Shown here: piece by piece, positions 1-8,119 of the stretch | Layout: every line of letters begins with the position of its first letter | Position numbering within the stretch: the stretch's first letter is position 1 | Source of the DNA: an uncultured Flavobacteriaceae bacterium | GTDB lineage: Bacteria; Bacteroidota; Bacteroidia; Flavobacteriales; Flavobacteriaceae | Direction: 5' to 3' | Assembly (NCBI GenBank): GCA_905479065.1 | Contig: CAJQLB010000003.1 | Location: 117,919 to 181,918, forward strand | Length of the DNA: 64,000 bases | Notes under the pieces: generated by a model | Databases searched by the model: none | Seen by the model: only the letters and a program-made list of their open reading frames with translations | Told to the model about the DNA's origin: nothing | Made by a program: the position numbers and the translations under genes

Positions 1-55
1 GCAAGTTATTTAAGTTCGTTTAGGGTATATTTTTTATGATACGTTAATAAATACA

Positions 56-88
56 AAAAGCTCACAAACATTGTGTCTGTGAGCTTTT
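56..88 (-). terminator. Rho-independent terminator of tRNA-Ser
   Basis: An 11-bp perfect stem (56-66 with 78-88, core GCTCACA/TGTGAGC) closes an 11-nt loop. It is flanked by A runs on the plus strand, which are a U tract when read on the minus strand. It sits just downstream of the minus-strand tRNA. Confidence 0.75.
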
Positions 89-110
89 ATTAAAAGAGTA
101 ACTCTTTTCG

Positions 111-195
111 CGGAGAAAGAGGGATTCGAACCCCCGGAGGTGTGACCCTCAACAGTTTTCAAGACTGCCGCATTCGACCACTCTGCCATTTCTCC
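111..195 (-). tRNA. tRNA-Ser(UGA)
   Basis: Read on the minus strand this is an 85-nt class II tRNA. The acceptor stem GGAGAAA pairs with TTTCTCC and is followed by discriminator G. The anticodon loop CTTGAAAAC carries UGA. There is a long variable arm, and the T arm contains GGTTCGAATCC. The 3' CCA is not encoded. The long variable arm together with the UGA anticodon identifies a serine tRNA that reads UCA and related codons. Confidence 0.97.
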
Positions 196-380
196 GATTG
201 CGGTTGCAAATATAGAACCCTTTTTTATTTCATTCAAATTAAAATCTAATTTTTTGAAACATTTTTGTGGAAAACACCCCTATTCATGGTATGCTTTAAT
301 TCATAAGAGGTATTAAAATTTTATTAAAATGACCTTACACAGAATTAAACGGTTGTACTTTCGCTATTAAAAAGTTAATT

Positions 381-1010
381 ATGGATGTTATTGATCAATT
401 ACAGTGGCGTTATGCTACAAAAAAGTTTGATGAAACACTGCTTCTGTCTAAAGAAAAAATAGCAACATTAAAAGAGGCATTTAATCTAACTGCCACTTCA
501 TATGGTCTTCAACCAGTAAAATTAGTGATACTTAGTAACAAGGAACTTCAATGCCAATTGGTGCCACATACAATGAATCAGCAGCAAGTAGCTCAGGCAT
601 CCCATGTCTTAATTTTTTGTATTGAAGAGCAGATTGATCAAGCCTACATTGCCTCTTACTTTAATCGTGTGAAAGGTATTAGACAGACTCCAGACAGAGT
701 TTTACAGCCATTCAAACAATTTTTAATAAACGATTTTGAAAAATTAAATCAAAATCAAATAGAGTTATGGGCTATGAAACAAGCTTATTTGACTATGGGT
801 AATCTGTTAACGGTATGTGCAGTTGAGCGTATTGACGCTTGTCCAATGGAAGGGTTTGATCCCGATCAATATGACCAACTTCTTGAGTTAAATAAACGAG
901 GTCTGAAGTCGGTGTTAGTGATGCCAGTAGGTCACCGTGCAGCTGATGATGCTTTTGCTGATTTGAAAAAAGTAAGAAAAGAGCTAAAAAATAGTGTTAT
1001 CGATTTATAA
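381..1010 (+). CDS. NfsB-like nitroreductase family NAD(P)H-dependent oxidoreductase
   Basis: This 209-aa protein has the size and N-terminal pattern of NfsB-type nitroreductases: Asp-Val-Ile followed by RYATKKFD, a phosphate-contacting Arg region of the FMN site. It continues with an SYGLQPVK segment matching the family's 'S..NSQPW' element, and near the C terminus has a CPMEGFDP segment that caps the flavin. Such enzymes are cytoplasmic FMN homodimers that reduce quinones, nitro compounds or similar acceptors with NAD(P)H; the natural substrate cannot be read from sequence. An imperfect TAcTTTcG box at 356-363 lies about 18 nt before the ATG. The gene stands alone, with no operon partner. 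The family call is firm; the physiological role is open. Confidence 0.9.
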   Translation: MDVIDQLQWRYATKKFDETLLLSKEKIATLKEAFNLTATSYGLQPVKLVILSNKELQCQLVPHTMNQQQVAQASHVLIFCIEEQIDQAYIASYFNRVKGIRQTPDRVLQPFKQFLINDFEKLNQNQIELWAMKQAYLTMGNLLTVCAVERIDACPMEGFDPDQYDQLLELNKRGLKSVLVMPVGHRAADDAFADLKKVRKELKNSVIDL

Positions 1011-1313
1011 TTTTAAGAATACATCATACAATAAAGCATTTTATTTGTAGACCTATCATTATTCGTCTTTATAGATAGCAATTAGTTTACTAACTAGTGA
1101 TTAACTAATTTTTTTTAAAGAATAATTATTTTTTACGAAATAAGCTTCGATTAGCGCAGAGATTGTAGGATGATCCATACACTATAAAATTAATAGGAAA
1201 CAAATTTTGTGGTGACACATCTGCAATCATTTCACAAATGATTGAAAGAACAAATAGGGCCATATTCATTAGGCCAAATTTCCAATGAGATTCCGTGCTA
1301 TAGAGTTTGATAA
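1011..1313. other. Intergenic region without a recognised gene
   Basis: This gap separates convergently transcribed genes. It is AT-rich and holds no recognisable RNA or strong terminator hairpin. A 47-codon minus-strand frame (ATG at 1269, stop at 1126) is open, but its product matches nothing I recognise and shows no convincing coding bias, so it is not called as a gene. Confidence 0.4.
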
Positions 1314-2789
1314 TTACCCTAATGATGCTATAAACTCAAATACTAAAGGGTCAAAGCCCCATAAAAAGGGCAATAGAAAATAAACAAAAAGGGTCAATAA
1401 AATAATAGATAATATGTTCATCCATATCCCTGTTTTCATCATATCAGGAATGCGCAAATAACCTGAGCCAAAAACAACCGCGTTTGGAGGGGTCGCTACA
1501 GGTAACATAAAAGCACACGAAGCAGCAACGGTTGCCGCAACCATCAAAACGAATGGATGTACATTAATGACCTCTGCCATGGGATATAAAATAGGTAATA
1601 ACATAGCTGTTGTTGCCAGATTAGAAGTAATTTCTGTAAGAAAATTAACAGAAGTTATCAAAACAAAAACTAATAAAAGAAGTGAAATACCGTCCAGTAA
1701 AGTCATTTGAGAACCGATCCACAGAGCTAAGCCACTCTCTTTAAAACCTGAAGCTAATGCCATTCCTCCACCAAATAATAATAAAATTCCCCAAGGTAAT
1801 TTGACAGCCTCTTTCCAATTTAACAGGCGCCTATCCTTATTCTTGGTAGGTAATAAAAAAAGTATGAGAGCACTTATTAAACCAATAATTGTGTCATCAA
1901 TCGCCGGCATAATAGAATTTAGAAAAAAGGAGCGACTAATCCAGGCCAGTGCCGTTAAGGTAAAAACTCCTGCCACCAATCTCTCTTCATAGCTAATTGG
2001 ACCTAATGCCTTTAATTGTTTCGTAATATCTGCTCGCCCATCAGGAAAAGATTTTTGTTTAAATTTAAAGGAAATACTCGTTAAGTATTTCCAGCATAGA
2101 AATAATAATACTACGGAGATAGGAAAGCCAAATTTAAACCATTGGGCAAAAGTAATTTCATATCCAAAGGTCTCTTCAACGACGCCTGCGAGTACCAAAT
2201 TAGGGGGTGTTCCAATCAAAGTACTCATGCCTCCAATGGTAGCACTATAGGCAATTGCCAACATCAAGGCTTTTCCAAAAATCTGATTTTCATCTTCTAT
2301 AGTCTTTGGATTATCTCTTAATTGTGCCACGATTGCCATACCGATTGGCAACATCATAACAGTCGTAGCCGTATTGGAAATCCACATCGACATAAATGCA
2401 GTTGCCACCATAAAACCGAGTATGATATTAACGATATTGGTGCCGATGAAATTAATGATATTTAAAGCTATGCGTTTGTGTAAATTCCATTTTTCTATGG
2501 CAATGGCAATGATAAAGCCTCCTACATACAGAAAGACATATTTGTGACCAAAGGAGGCGGTGGTGTTTGACAAATCTAAGCCACCTGTTAAAGGAAACAA
2601 AATAATGGGCAATAAGGCAGTTACAGCAATAGGAATAGCCTCTGTAATCCACCAAATTGCTATCCATGATGTAGATGCTAAAATGGCATTTGCTCTGGGA
2701 CTTAAACCTTCAGGATGAAAGAAAAGTAGAATTATTAGGAATGTCAAAGGACCTGAAATTAAGCCGATATTTTTTGAATTGATAGTCAT
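1314..2789 (-). CDS. DASS-family (SLC13) sodium:dicarboxylate symporter
   Basis: This 491-aa polytopic inner-membrane protein belongs to the divalent anion:sodium symporter family, which imports succinate, malate, tartrate and similar diacids. Diagnostic elements are an early WWITEAIPI helix, a first SNT sodium-site motif at residues 138-140 in WISNTATT, the IGTPPN turn near 192-197, and a second inverted-repeat site at 389-391 that reads SNL rather than the common SNT. I start at the ATG at 2789. An upstream TTG at 2828 would overlap the preceding dehydrogenase gene. It follows the tartrate/D-malate dehydrogenase by 16 nt, so the two are almost certainly cotranscribed, which makes a C4 hydroxy-diacid the likely cargo. 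The exact substrate is inferred from context. Confidence 0.9.
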   Translation of the reverse strand: MTINSKNIGLISGPLTFLIILLFFHPEGLSPRANAILASTSWIAIWWITEAIPIAVTALLPIILFPLTGGLDLSNTTASFGHKYVFLYVGGFIIAIAIEKWNLHKRIALNIINFIGTNIVNIILGFMVATAFMSMWISNTATTVMMLPIGMAIVAQLRDNPKTIEDENQIFGKALMLAIAYSATIGGMSTLIGTPPNLVLAGVVEETFGYEITFAQWFKFGFPISVVLLFLCWKYLTSISFKFKQKSFPDGRADITKQLKALGPISYEERLVAGVFTLTALAWISRSFFLNSIMPAIDDTIIGLISALILFLLPTKNKDRRLLNWKEAVKLPWGILLLFGGGMALASGFKESGLALWIGSQMTLLDGISLLLLVFVLITSVNFLTEITSNLATTAMLLPILYPMAEVINVHPFVLMVAATVAASCAFMLPVATPPNAVVFGSGYLRIPDMMKTGIWMNILSIILLTLFVYFLLPFLWGFDPLVFEFIASLG

Positions 2790-2805
2790 ATTCGATTGGT
2801 TAAAA

Positions 2806-3864
2806 TTAGGACTGAGCAATTTGCTCAATAATCGCTTTCGTAACGTCTTGTGTGCCAGCAGTACCTCCTAAATCTCTTGTTAAAATATCTCCTTTTTCGG
2901 TTATATTTTCAATTGCATTTACTATCAATTTAGCGCCTTCCGTTTCTCCCAAATGATCTAACATCATTGCGGCTGTCCAAATACAAGCAATTGGGTTGGC
3001 TAATTTTTTTCCTGCTATATCTGGTGCACTTCCGTGAACGGGTTCAAACATGCTAGGGAATTCTTTCTCAGGGTTTATATTTGCACCTGGTGCGATTCCC
3101 ATTCCTCCAACAACAGCAGGTCCTAAATCTGATAAAATATCTCCAAATAAATTACTAGCTACCACCACATCAAACCAGTCAGGATGTTGAACAAAATGTG
3201 CTGCTAATATATCAATATGAAATTGGTCAGTAAACACGTCAGGGTATTTTATACTCATAGCTTTATAACGTTCATCCCAATAAGGCATTGTGTGGATGAT
3301 CCCATTCGATTTGGTAGCACTCGTTAATTTTTTACCTCTTTTATTAGCTAATTCAAAGGCATATTTCATAACTCTGTCAACACCTCGTCTAGTAAAAATA
3401 CTTTCTTGTACCGCCAATTCGTGATCTGTTCCCTCATATAATCGCCCACCAATGGAAGAATATTCTCCTTCATTATTTTCCCGTACAATGTAAAAATCTA
3501 CAGGGCCTGGGTTTTTTAATGGAGATGCTACTCCTTTCAATAATTTAACTGGTCGTAGATTAACATACTGTTGAAAATTTCTTCTAATTGGAATTAATAA
3601 ACCCCACAAAGATATATGATCTGGTACACCCGGATAGCCAACTGCTCCTAAAAAAATACTATCACTATCTCTTAACCGCTCCAAACCGTCTTCAGGCATC
3701 ATTTTGCCGTATTTCTTAAAATACTCGCAAGAATAGTCGTGATTTTTAAATTTTAGTTGGAAACCGCATTTAGCAGCTATAGCGTTTAAAATCTTTACTG
3801 ATTCCGGAATGACTTCTTTACCAATTCCATCTCCAGGAATAGTAGCAATTTGATAGGTATTCAT
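2806..3864 (-). CDS. dmlA: Tartrate/D-malate dehydrogenase (decarboxylating)
   Basis: This 352-aa enzyme belongs to the isocitrate/isopropylmalate dehydrogenase family, TtuC/DmlA branch. It has the IPGDGIGKE start, the DHISLWG loop that in this branch replaces the isopropylmalate-specific loop, YVNLRPV, VRENNEGEYS, the catalytic TSATKSNG segment, SNLFGDILSDLGP with metal-binding Asp residues, and EPVHGSAPDI. Characterised relatives oxidatively decarboxylate D-malate to pyruvate, oxidise tartrate, and decarboxylate meso-tartrate to D-glycerate, using NAD and Mn/Mg. It sits between the hydrolase gene (18 nt upstream) and the diacid transporter (16 nt downstream). A glycerate kinase lies across the divergent promoter and would take up the D-glycerate product. 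Branch assignment is strong; which substrate is used in vivo is inference. Confidence 0.92.
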   Translation of the reverse strand: MNTYQIATIPGDGIGKEVIPESVKILNAIAAKCGFQLKFKNHDYSCEYFKKYGKMMPEDGLERLRDSDSIFLGAVGYPGVPDHISLWGLLIPIRRNFQQYVNLRPVKLLKGVASPLKNPGPVDFYIVRENNEGEYSSIGGRLYEGTDHELAVQESIFTRRGVDRVMKYAFELANKRGKKLTSATKSNGIIHTMPYWDERYKAMSIKYPDVFTDQFHIDILAAHFVQHPDWFDVVVASNLFGDILSDLGPAVVGGMGIAPGANINPEKEFPSMFEPVHGSAPDIAGKKLANPIACIWTAAMMLDHLGETEGAKLIVNAIENITEKGDILTRDLGGTAGTQDVTKAIIEQIAQS

Positions 3865-3882
3865 TTGATTTAAATTAAAAAT

Positions 3883-4752
3883 TTACAAAAAAGAAAGCAA
3901 AGCAGCTAAAGTCTCTTTTGGTGCTTCCTCTGGCAAATAATGACCACAAGATAGGCTATAACCACTAACATTTGTTGCCCATTTTTTCCATTCTGCTATG
4001 ACATCATATTTATTTCCCACGAAACCTTTTGTACCCCAAATTGCCAGCACAGGGCAGGCTATTTTATGCCCATTATCTAAATCAATTTGGTCGTGGTCTA
4101 AGTCTATTGAAGCAGAAGCGCGATAATCTTCGCAACTTGCATGGATGGTCTCTGGTGTCAAACAGCGCAGATATTCTGCAAAGGCAGTTTTCGTAAATGC
4201 ACCATTATCTCTTCCCCATTGACCAAATTTTTTATTGAGAAAATACATGGGGTCTGCGTTAATCATCCGCTCAGGAATATCTGCGGGCTGAATTAGAAAA
4301 AACCAATGATAATAGGCTTTTGCAAAATCCATATCCGTTGTTTTGTACATGGTATAGGTCGGTGCGATATCCATTACCACTAATTTCTCAACACTTTCAG
4401 GATAGTCTAATGCTAAACGATGTCCCACTCTCCCTCCTCGGTCGTGGCCGATCAGTAAAAACCTATCAAACCCCAAATTTTTCATTAATTGAACTTGGTC
4501 CTCAGCCATTGCTCTTTTTGAATAAGGTTCGTGCTTTTTATCTGTAGGAGGTTTACTACTATCGCCGTAGCCTCTAAGATCACTTGCAACAACCGTATAT
4601 TTTGTAGCTAAAGTAGGTGCAATTTTATGCCAAATAATATGAGTTTGTGGATACCCATGTAATAGCAGTAATGGTGGACCACTTCCACCGATAACATAAG
4701 TGATATTGACATTATTAACCTTAGCAAATGACTTTTTAAAGCTTTTAAACAT
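3883..4752 (-). CDS. Fluoroacetate-dehalogenase-type alpha/beta hydrolase
   Basis: This 289-aa alpha/beta hydrolase resembles haloacetate (fluoroacetate) dehalogenases over its whole length. Visible landmarks are HGYPQTH at 32-38 (oxyanion region), nucleophile Asp104 in GHDRGGR, carboxylate-binding Arg105 and Arg108, catalytic acid Asp128, the cap-domain pair His149-Trp150, cap Tyr210 in CEDYRAS, and base His271 in CGHYLPEEAP. The His-Trp-Tyr triad corresponds to the residues that cradle the leaving halide in the characterised enzymes. Epoxide hydrolases of this fold usually place Tyr at the His position. The ATG at 4752 is chosen because the longer frame to 4830 would run through the promoter and into the divergent gene. 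It leads the operon with the dehydrogenase and transporter. The family is solid; the actual leaving group and substrate are unproven. Confidence 0.85.
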   Translation of the reverse strand: MFKSFKKSFAKVNNVNITYVIGGSGPPLLLLHGYPQTHIIWHKIAPTLATKYTVVASDLRGYGDSSKPPTDKKHEPYSKRAMAEDQVQLMKNLGFDRFLLIGHDRGGRVGHRLALDYPESVEKLVVMDIAPTYTMYKTTDMDFAKAYYHWFFLIQPADIPERMINADPMYFLNKKFGQWGRDNGAFTKTAFAEYLRCLTPETIHASCEDYRASASIDLDHDQIDLDNGHKIACPVLAIWGTKGFVGNKYDVIAEWKKWATNVSGYSLSCGHYLPEEAPKETLAALLSFL

Positions 4753-4766
4753 CTGTAAATTATTTA

Positions 4767-4774
4767 TAACTTTG
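4767..4774 (+). promoter_or_regulatory. Bacteroidota -7 promoter box for the tetR gene
   Basis: TAACTTTG is a perfect match to the Bacteroidota sigma-A -7 consensus TAnnTTTG, 38 nt before the tetR ATG. No clear -33 TTG is found at the usual distance. Confidence 0.5.
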
Positions 4775-4780
4775 TACTTA

Positions 4781-4833
4781 TAAGACGAAAGTCTCACAAA
4801 TATATAAAACTTATGAGAAAAAAGTCTCACAAA
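4781..4833. promoter_or_regulatory. Candidate TetR operator pair in the divergent promoter
   Basis: A perfect 13-bp direct repeat, AAAGTCTCACAAA, occurs at 4788-4800 and 4821-4833, 33 bp apart. Each copy is half of an imperfect palindrome: TAAGAC-4-GTCTCA at 4781-4796 and TGAGA-6-TCTCA at 4814-4829. On the minus strand, TATATTTG (4804-4797), a perfect -7 box for the hydrolase operon, overlaps the first copy. The second copy covers the tetR start codon region. This layout fits autoregulation plus repression of the divergent operon. Confidence 0.55.
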
Positions 4834-5424
4834 GAGGAAGATTATTTAGAATCAGGACGTATAGGTCAGAAAAGAAAAACGCGTGAGTTACTATTGGCAA
4901 CTGCTAAGAAGATGTTAGTTAAGGGTGAAAATATTAGTGTAGAGCAAGTGGCTCTAGTGGCGGGTATATCTAAGGCAACAGCATATCGCTATTTTTCAAA
5001 TAAGGATATCTTATTAAAAGAAGCGTCTTTACAAAGAGGCTTGATGGATAAAGATGATTTGTTTGGTGATATTGATGTATGCAATTTAAATGCACGGATT
5101 GAAAAATTAATTGATTATCATTTTGAGGTTTTGACTACAAATGAAGATGTATTTCGATTATATTTAGGTGCAATAATGCAGAATTCCGTTCGAGATAAGA
5201 AAAATTATTCGAGAGGAGGAAAAAGAATTCTATTGATAGCCGAGGCACTTCTACCTTTAAAAAAAGAGATTTCAAAAGAAACATTTGATAAAATGGTTAA
5301 CGCAATAAGTCTTTTAATGGGCATAGAATCTGTTTCCATATTAAAAGATATTTGTGGTTTAGAAAATGGAAGTATTCAAGAAATGTGGAAATGGATGATT
5401 CAAAAGATAATTACAAACCCATAG
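4813..5424 (+). CDS. TetR/AcrR-family transcriptional regulator
   Basis: This 203-aa protein has an N-terminal TetR DNA-binding domain at about residues 18-65. The helix-turn-helix reads ISVEQVALVAGISKATAYRYFSNKD, given here only to mark the family signature 'A..AGvs..T.YryF.nKe'. The C-terminal half is the variable ligand-binding and dimerisation domain with no recognisable subtype. The first codons (MRKKSHKEED) are encoded inside the second copy of the 13-bp repeat described at 4781-4833. It is transcribed away from the hydrolase operon and is 75 nt upstream of the glycerate kinase gene, so it probably represses both arms until a pathway metabolite binds. The inducer is unknown. Confidence 0.9.
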   Translation: MRKKSHKEEDYLESGRIGQKRKTRELLLATAKKMLVKGENISVEQVALVAGISKATAYRYFSNKDILLKEASLQRGLMDKDDLFGDIDVCNLNARIEKLIDYHFEVLTTNEDVFRLYLGAIMQNSVRDKKNYSRGGKRILLIAEALLPLKKEISKETFDKMVNAISLLMGIESVSILKDICGLENGSIQEMWKWMIQKIITNP

Positions 5425-5499
5425 TTTATGTCATTACTTGGGTAAAGGTTAGTAATACTAGATGTAAAAAAATGGCTAAGCTTCTAAATAAAGTTAAAG

Positions 5500-6639
5500 A
5501 TGAAAATTTTAATTTCTCCCGATAAATTTAAAGGTTCTTTAAGCGCTATCGAAGTTTGTAATGCCCTTGCAAAAGGACTGAAAAAGAGTAACTCTAGTCT
5601 AGACATTACAGCTTGTCCGATGGCAGATGGGGGAGATGGTTCATTACAAACAATAAATTATTATTTAAATTTAAAGCCTGTTGAACTACTTGTAAATGAC
5701 CCTTTATTTCGCCCCATAAAATCAACTTATTATCGTTCTCAAAAGATAGCTTATATTGAAATGTCATCTGCATCTGGCTTGGTTTTATTAAAGGAAGAAG
5801 AGCGTAATTGCATGTTTACGTCTTCTTTTGGTACGGGTGAATTAATTGCTGATGCCATACAAAAAGGAGCAACAACCATTAATCTATTTATCGGTGGAAG
5901 TGCAACAAATGACGGAGGAATTGGCATAGCCTCAGCTTTAGGGTATCGATTTTTTGATGCCTGCGAAAATTTACTATCACCTATAGGGCAAAATCTTTTA
6001 TTAATTAACCGAATAGATGACAGTGAGGTGCTTTTTAAGACTAAAGAAGTCCAAGTGAAAGTAATTTGTGATGTCAATACCTTATTGTATGGTAAAAATG
6101 GGGCAGCTTATATTTATGGTGTTCAAAAAGGTGCAAGTTCAATTGAAATTGAACAATTAAACCAAGGTTTAGTCAATTTATCATCAAAATTACTTGAACA
6201 TGATTTGCCTAATATTTCTGATATCCCTGGAGCAGGTGCAGCCGGTGGAGTTGGTGGAGGCGCTTTTGCTTTTCTCGGGGCACAATTACTTTCAGGTATT
6301 CAAAACTTCATAGAAATTACTCAATTAGAAACATTGATTAAGGAGTGTGATTTAGTGATAACAGGGGAAGGGAAATTAGATATTCAAACAGAAGAAGGTA
6401 AAGTCATCAGTGGTGTTTGTCAACTAGCTAAAAAAAATAAAAAACCAATTATTGCAGTGTGTGGTGATGTTGATTTACCTATTTCAAAGTCACTTGAACT
6501 TAAAAAAGTTTATACAGTTTTGAGTAAATCAAAATCTGTTGAGGAAGCTATAGCCAAAGCAGCAGAAAAGTTAGTATTAATTGGTCATGAAATCGGTGTA
6601 AAATTTTGCAAGCATGCAAAAAAACCATCAATTCAATAA
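5500..6639 (+). CDS. Glycerate 2-kinase (GarK/GlxK type)
   Basis: This 379-aa protein of the GarK/GlxK glycerate kinase family phosphorylates D-glycerate with ATP, giving 2-phosphoglycerate in the Escherichia coli members. Family signatures are SPDKFKGSLSA at the N terminus, CPMADGGDGS at about 39-48, SFGTGELI, GGSATNDGGIG near 131-141, a glycine-rich PGAGAAGGVGGG loop, and GEGKLDIQT near 287. Length matches the family. It lies 75 nt after tetR on the same strand and probably shares its promoter. Its product would enter lower glycolysis, fitting a route in which the neighbouring tartrate dehydrogenase yields D-glycerate from meso-tartrate. The enzyme family is certain; the pathway link is inferred from gene order. 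Confidence 0.93.
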   Translation: MKILISPDKFKGSLSAIEVCNALAKGLKKSNSSLDITACPMADGGDGSLQTINYYLNLKPVELLVNDPLFRPIKSTYYRSQKIAYIEMSSASGLVLLKEEERNCMFTSSFGTGELIADAIQKGATTINLFIGGSATNDGGIGIASALGYRFFDACENLLSPIGQNLLLINRIDDSEVLFKTKEVQVKVICDVNTLLYGKNGAAYIYGVQKGASSIEIEQLNQGLVNLSSKLLEHDLPNISDIPGAGAAGGVGGGAFAFLGAQLLSGIQNFIEITQLETLIKECDLVITGEGKLDIQTEEGKVISGVCQLAKKNKKPIIAVCGDVDLPISKSLELKKVYTVLSKSKSVEEAIAKAAEKLVLIGHEIGVKFCKHAKKPSIQ

Positions 6640-6776
6640 AAAATATTGGACAGAAGAAAATTCCATTTGAGAATTATTAAATAGGTCATATGAAAAAATT
6701 ACAAAATTATAGAGATTAAGTCCATGAAAAATAGTTTTAAAATTATGCCCTACTTTAAAGGTGTTAACAGTCATTT

Positions 6777-7505
6777 TCAAACTGTTTTTTTCTTATGAAC
6801 AAAAACTTCAGATCCATTGAATAAGTTGATTGAGTGAGGTTCAACATTTGTCAAATACTTAAATTCATCCCCAAAAACGGTATTAAAATCAAAAGTTATT
6901 TTTGAGCTAATAACCTTATGCGATTCCCAGTCAGTATGATCAATCTTGTAAATGGTACAAGAATTAGGATTAATTTTAGAAGTACCCCAAAAATGCTTAG
7001 AAAAAAAATGTTCAGAGGTGTTTAAATTAATTGGATTACTTTTTTTTGTGCTCACAAGCTCAAAATCATGCCAGCGGTTTTTCTTTAGCCCATATGATGT
7101 GAATAATTCATGATTATTCTCAGACCATTCGTGTCTCATTTTTTTTGTTTCATAGTTCTCTTTATAGATGTATTTAGCTACAAGAGTAAGTGCTGTTTTT
7201 GGAAAAAATAATTTGGTGAAAGCAACTTCGGATCTCCAGTTTCCGGGAGTAATTTCTCTTTTCACATAAAAACGTAAGTTGATCTCCTCAAAAATGTTAT
7301 GATATGGTACACGAACATTTAGAAGGCGCGTCTCACAATATCTAAATGCCACAAGGCTCACATAGTGTTTACCATTATATGCCTCTAGGATTGTACCCTT
7401 AGGTATGTGTTTTTTAAGTATTTCAGGATCAACAATATAATTGGCAGATGCTAGCCTTAACCAATTAGCTCTCAAAAATATTCTGTTTTGATTAAGTTTT
7501 AGCAT
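6777..7505 (-). CDS. DUF2071 (YqjF-like) family protein
   Basis: This 242-aa protein matches the DUF2071/YqjF family, recognisable by the N-terminal 'R..WL.LA.ANY.vdP..L...iP.G..Le...G..YVSLVaF' pattern, then an INLRFYVKRE strand and a SEVAFTKLFFP segment. Members adopt an acetoacetate-decarboxylase-like fold, but their biochemical function is not established. No signal peptide or membrane segment is present, so it is likely cytoplasmic. It stands alone between the glycerate kinase and a GNAT gene on a mixed-strand stretch, and nothing nearby suggests its role. It is rich in Lys and aromatic residues. Confidence 0.75.
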   Translation of the reverse strand: MLKLNQNRIFLRANWLRLASANYIVDPEILKKHIPKGTILEAYNGKHYVSLVAFRYCETRLLNVRVPYHNIFEEINLRFYVKREITPGNWRSEVAFTKLFFPKTALTLVAKYIYKENYETKKMRHEWSENNHELFTSYGLKKNRWHDFELVSTKKSNPINLNTSEHFFSKHFWGTSKINPNSCTIYKIDHTDWESHKVISSKITFDFNTVFGDEFKYLTNVEPHSINLFNGSEVFVHKKKTV

Positions 7506-7654
7506 GTCTGGTATAAATACTTCTTATCGTAGGTAAAGAGTGTTGTTTATTGGAATCTATCGGAATCACATTCTGTTTAAAGTTAGCTATTAATTATTCC
7601 TTTTATTAAGCATTAAATCATTACGACCTATAATAATGGCTCCACTGTATTTAT

Positions 7655-8119
7655 TTACAAATCTTTTGCAAGACATATACTGTCAGGAATGTCCTTGAGC
7701 TTACCGTATTTATCAGTAGAACCATAATTGTTTCTTTGATAGAGTTTACTTGCTTCAGGTTGTTTTGATCCCATAAAAAGCACGCACCTAGAATTTCCTA
7801 ACTCTTTAGACCAGTTTTCTAATTCATATAAAATCTTATCACCAACTCTTTGACCTCTTGCCTCGGGAGAAACGTACATTCTTTTAATCTCCATGGAATT
7901 AAAATTATGTTTGGAGATTGCTCCGCAACCAATTACTTTGCTTTTCATCAATGCTAAAACAACATAATTTAAATTAGAAATATCATTAAATTCTGCTAAA
8001 AGATGAGTTGCTCCATCTCTGCCTGCGAGATCTAAATTTAGTGATTTCACAAGTTTTTTAAATTCTAAATGCTGAGAATTTGTTCTTATTATTTTTATTT
8101 TATTAGAACATGGGTTCAA
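7655..8119 (-). CDS. GNAT-family N-acetyltransferase, TTG start
   Basis: This 154-aa protein shows the GNAT core: a beta-4 segment ending in IKRMYVSPEARGQRVGDKIL (about 79-98, the acetyl-CoA pyrophosphate-binding motif A with its RGQRVG loop), followed by YELENWSKELG and the typical C-terminal ASKLYQRNNYG element. The acceptor substrate is not predictable. The start is unusual: the only start codon that keeps the whole domain is a TTG at 8119, and a TAA stop lies immediately upstream in frame. The first internal ATG (about codon 58) would remove the first half of the fold. It is transcribed alone. Confidence 0.78.
   Translation of the reverse strand: MNPCSNKIKIIRTNSQHLEFKKLVKSLNLDLAGRDGATHLLAEFNDISNLNYVVLALMKSKVIGCGAISKHNFNSMEIKRMYVSPEARGQRVGDKILYELENWSKELGNSRCVLFMGSKQPEASKLYQRNNYGSTDKYGKLKDIPDSICLAKDL

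Noticed and set aside
34..237. 67-codon minus-strand frame over the tRNA
   Set aside because: It runs through the tRNA-Ser gene and its terminator; no protein is supported.
1126..1269. 47-codon minus-strand frame downstream of the DASS transporter
   Set aside because: Open, but no similarity or coding bias can be recognised; chance is likely in this spacer.
4753..4830. Longer N terminus for the dehalogenase-type hydrolase
   Set aside because: It would run through both promoter boxes and into the tetR coding region; the ATG at 4752 begins the conserved domain at the usual distance.
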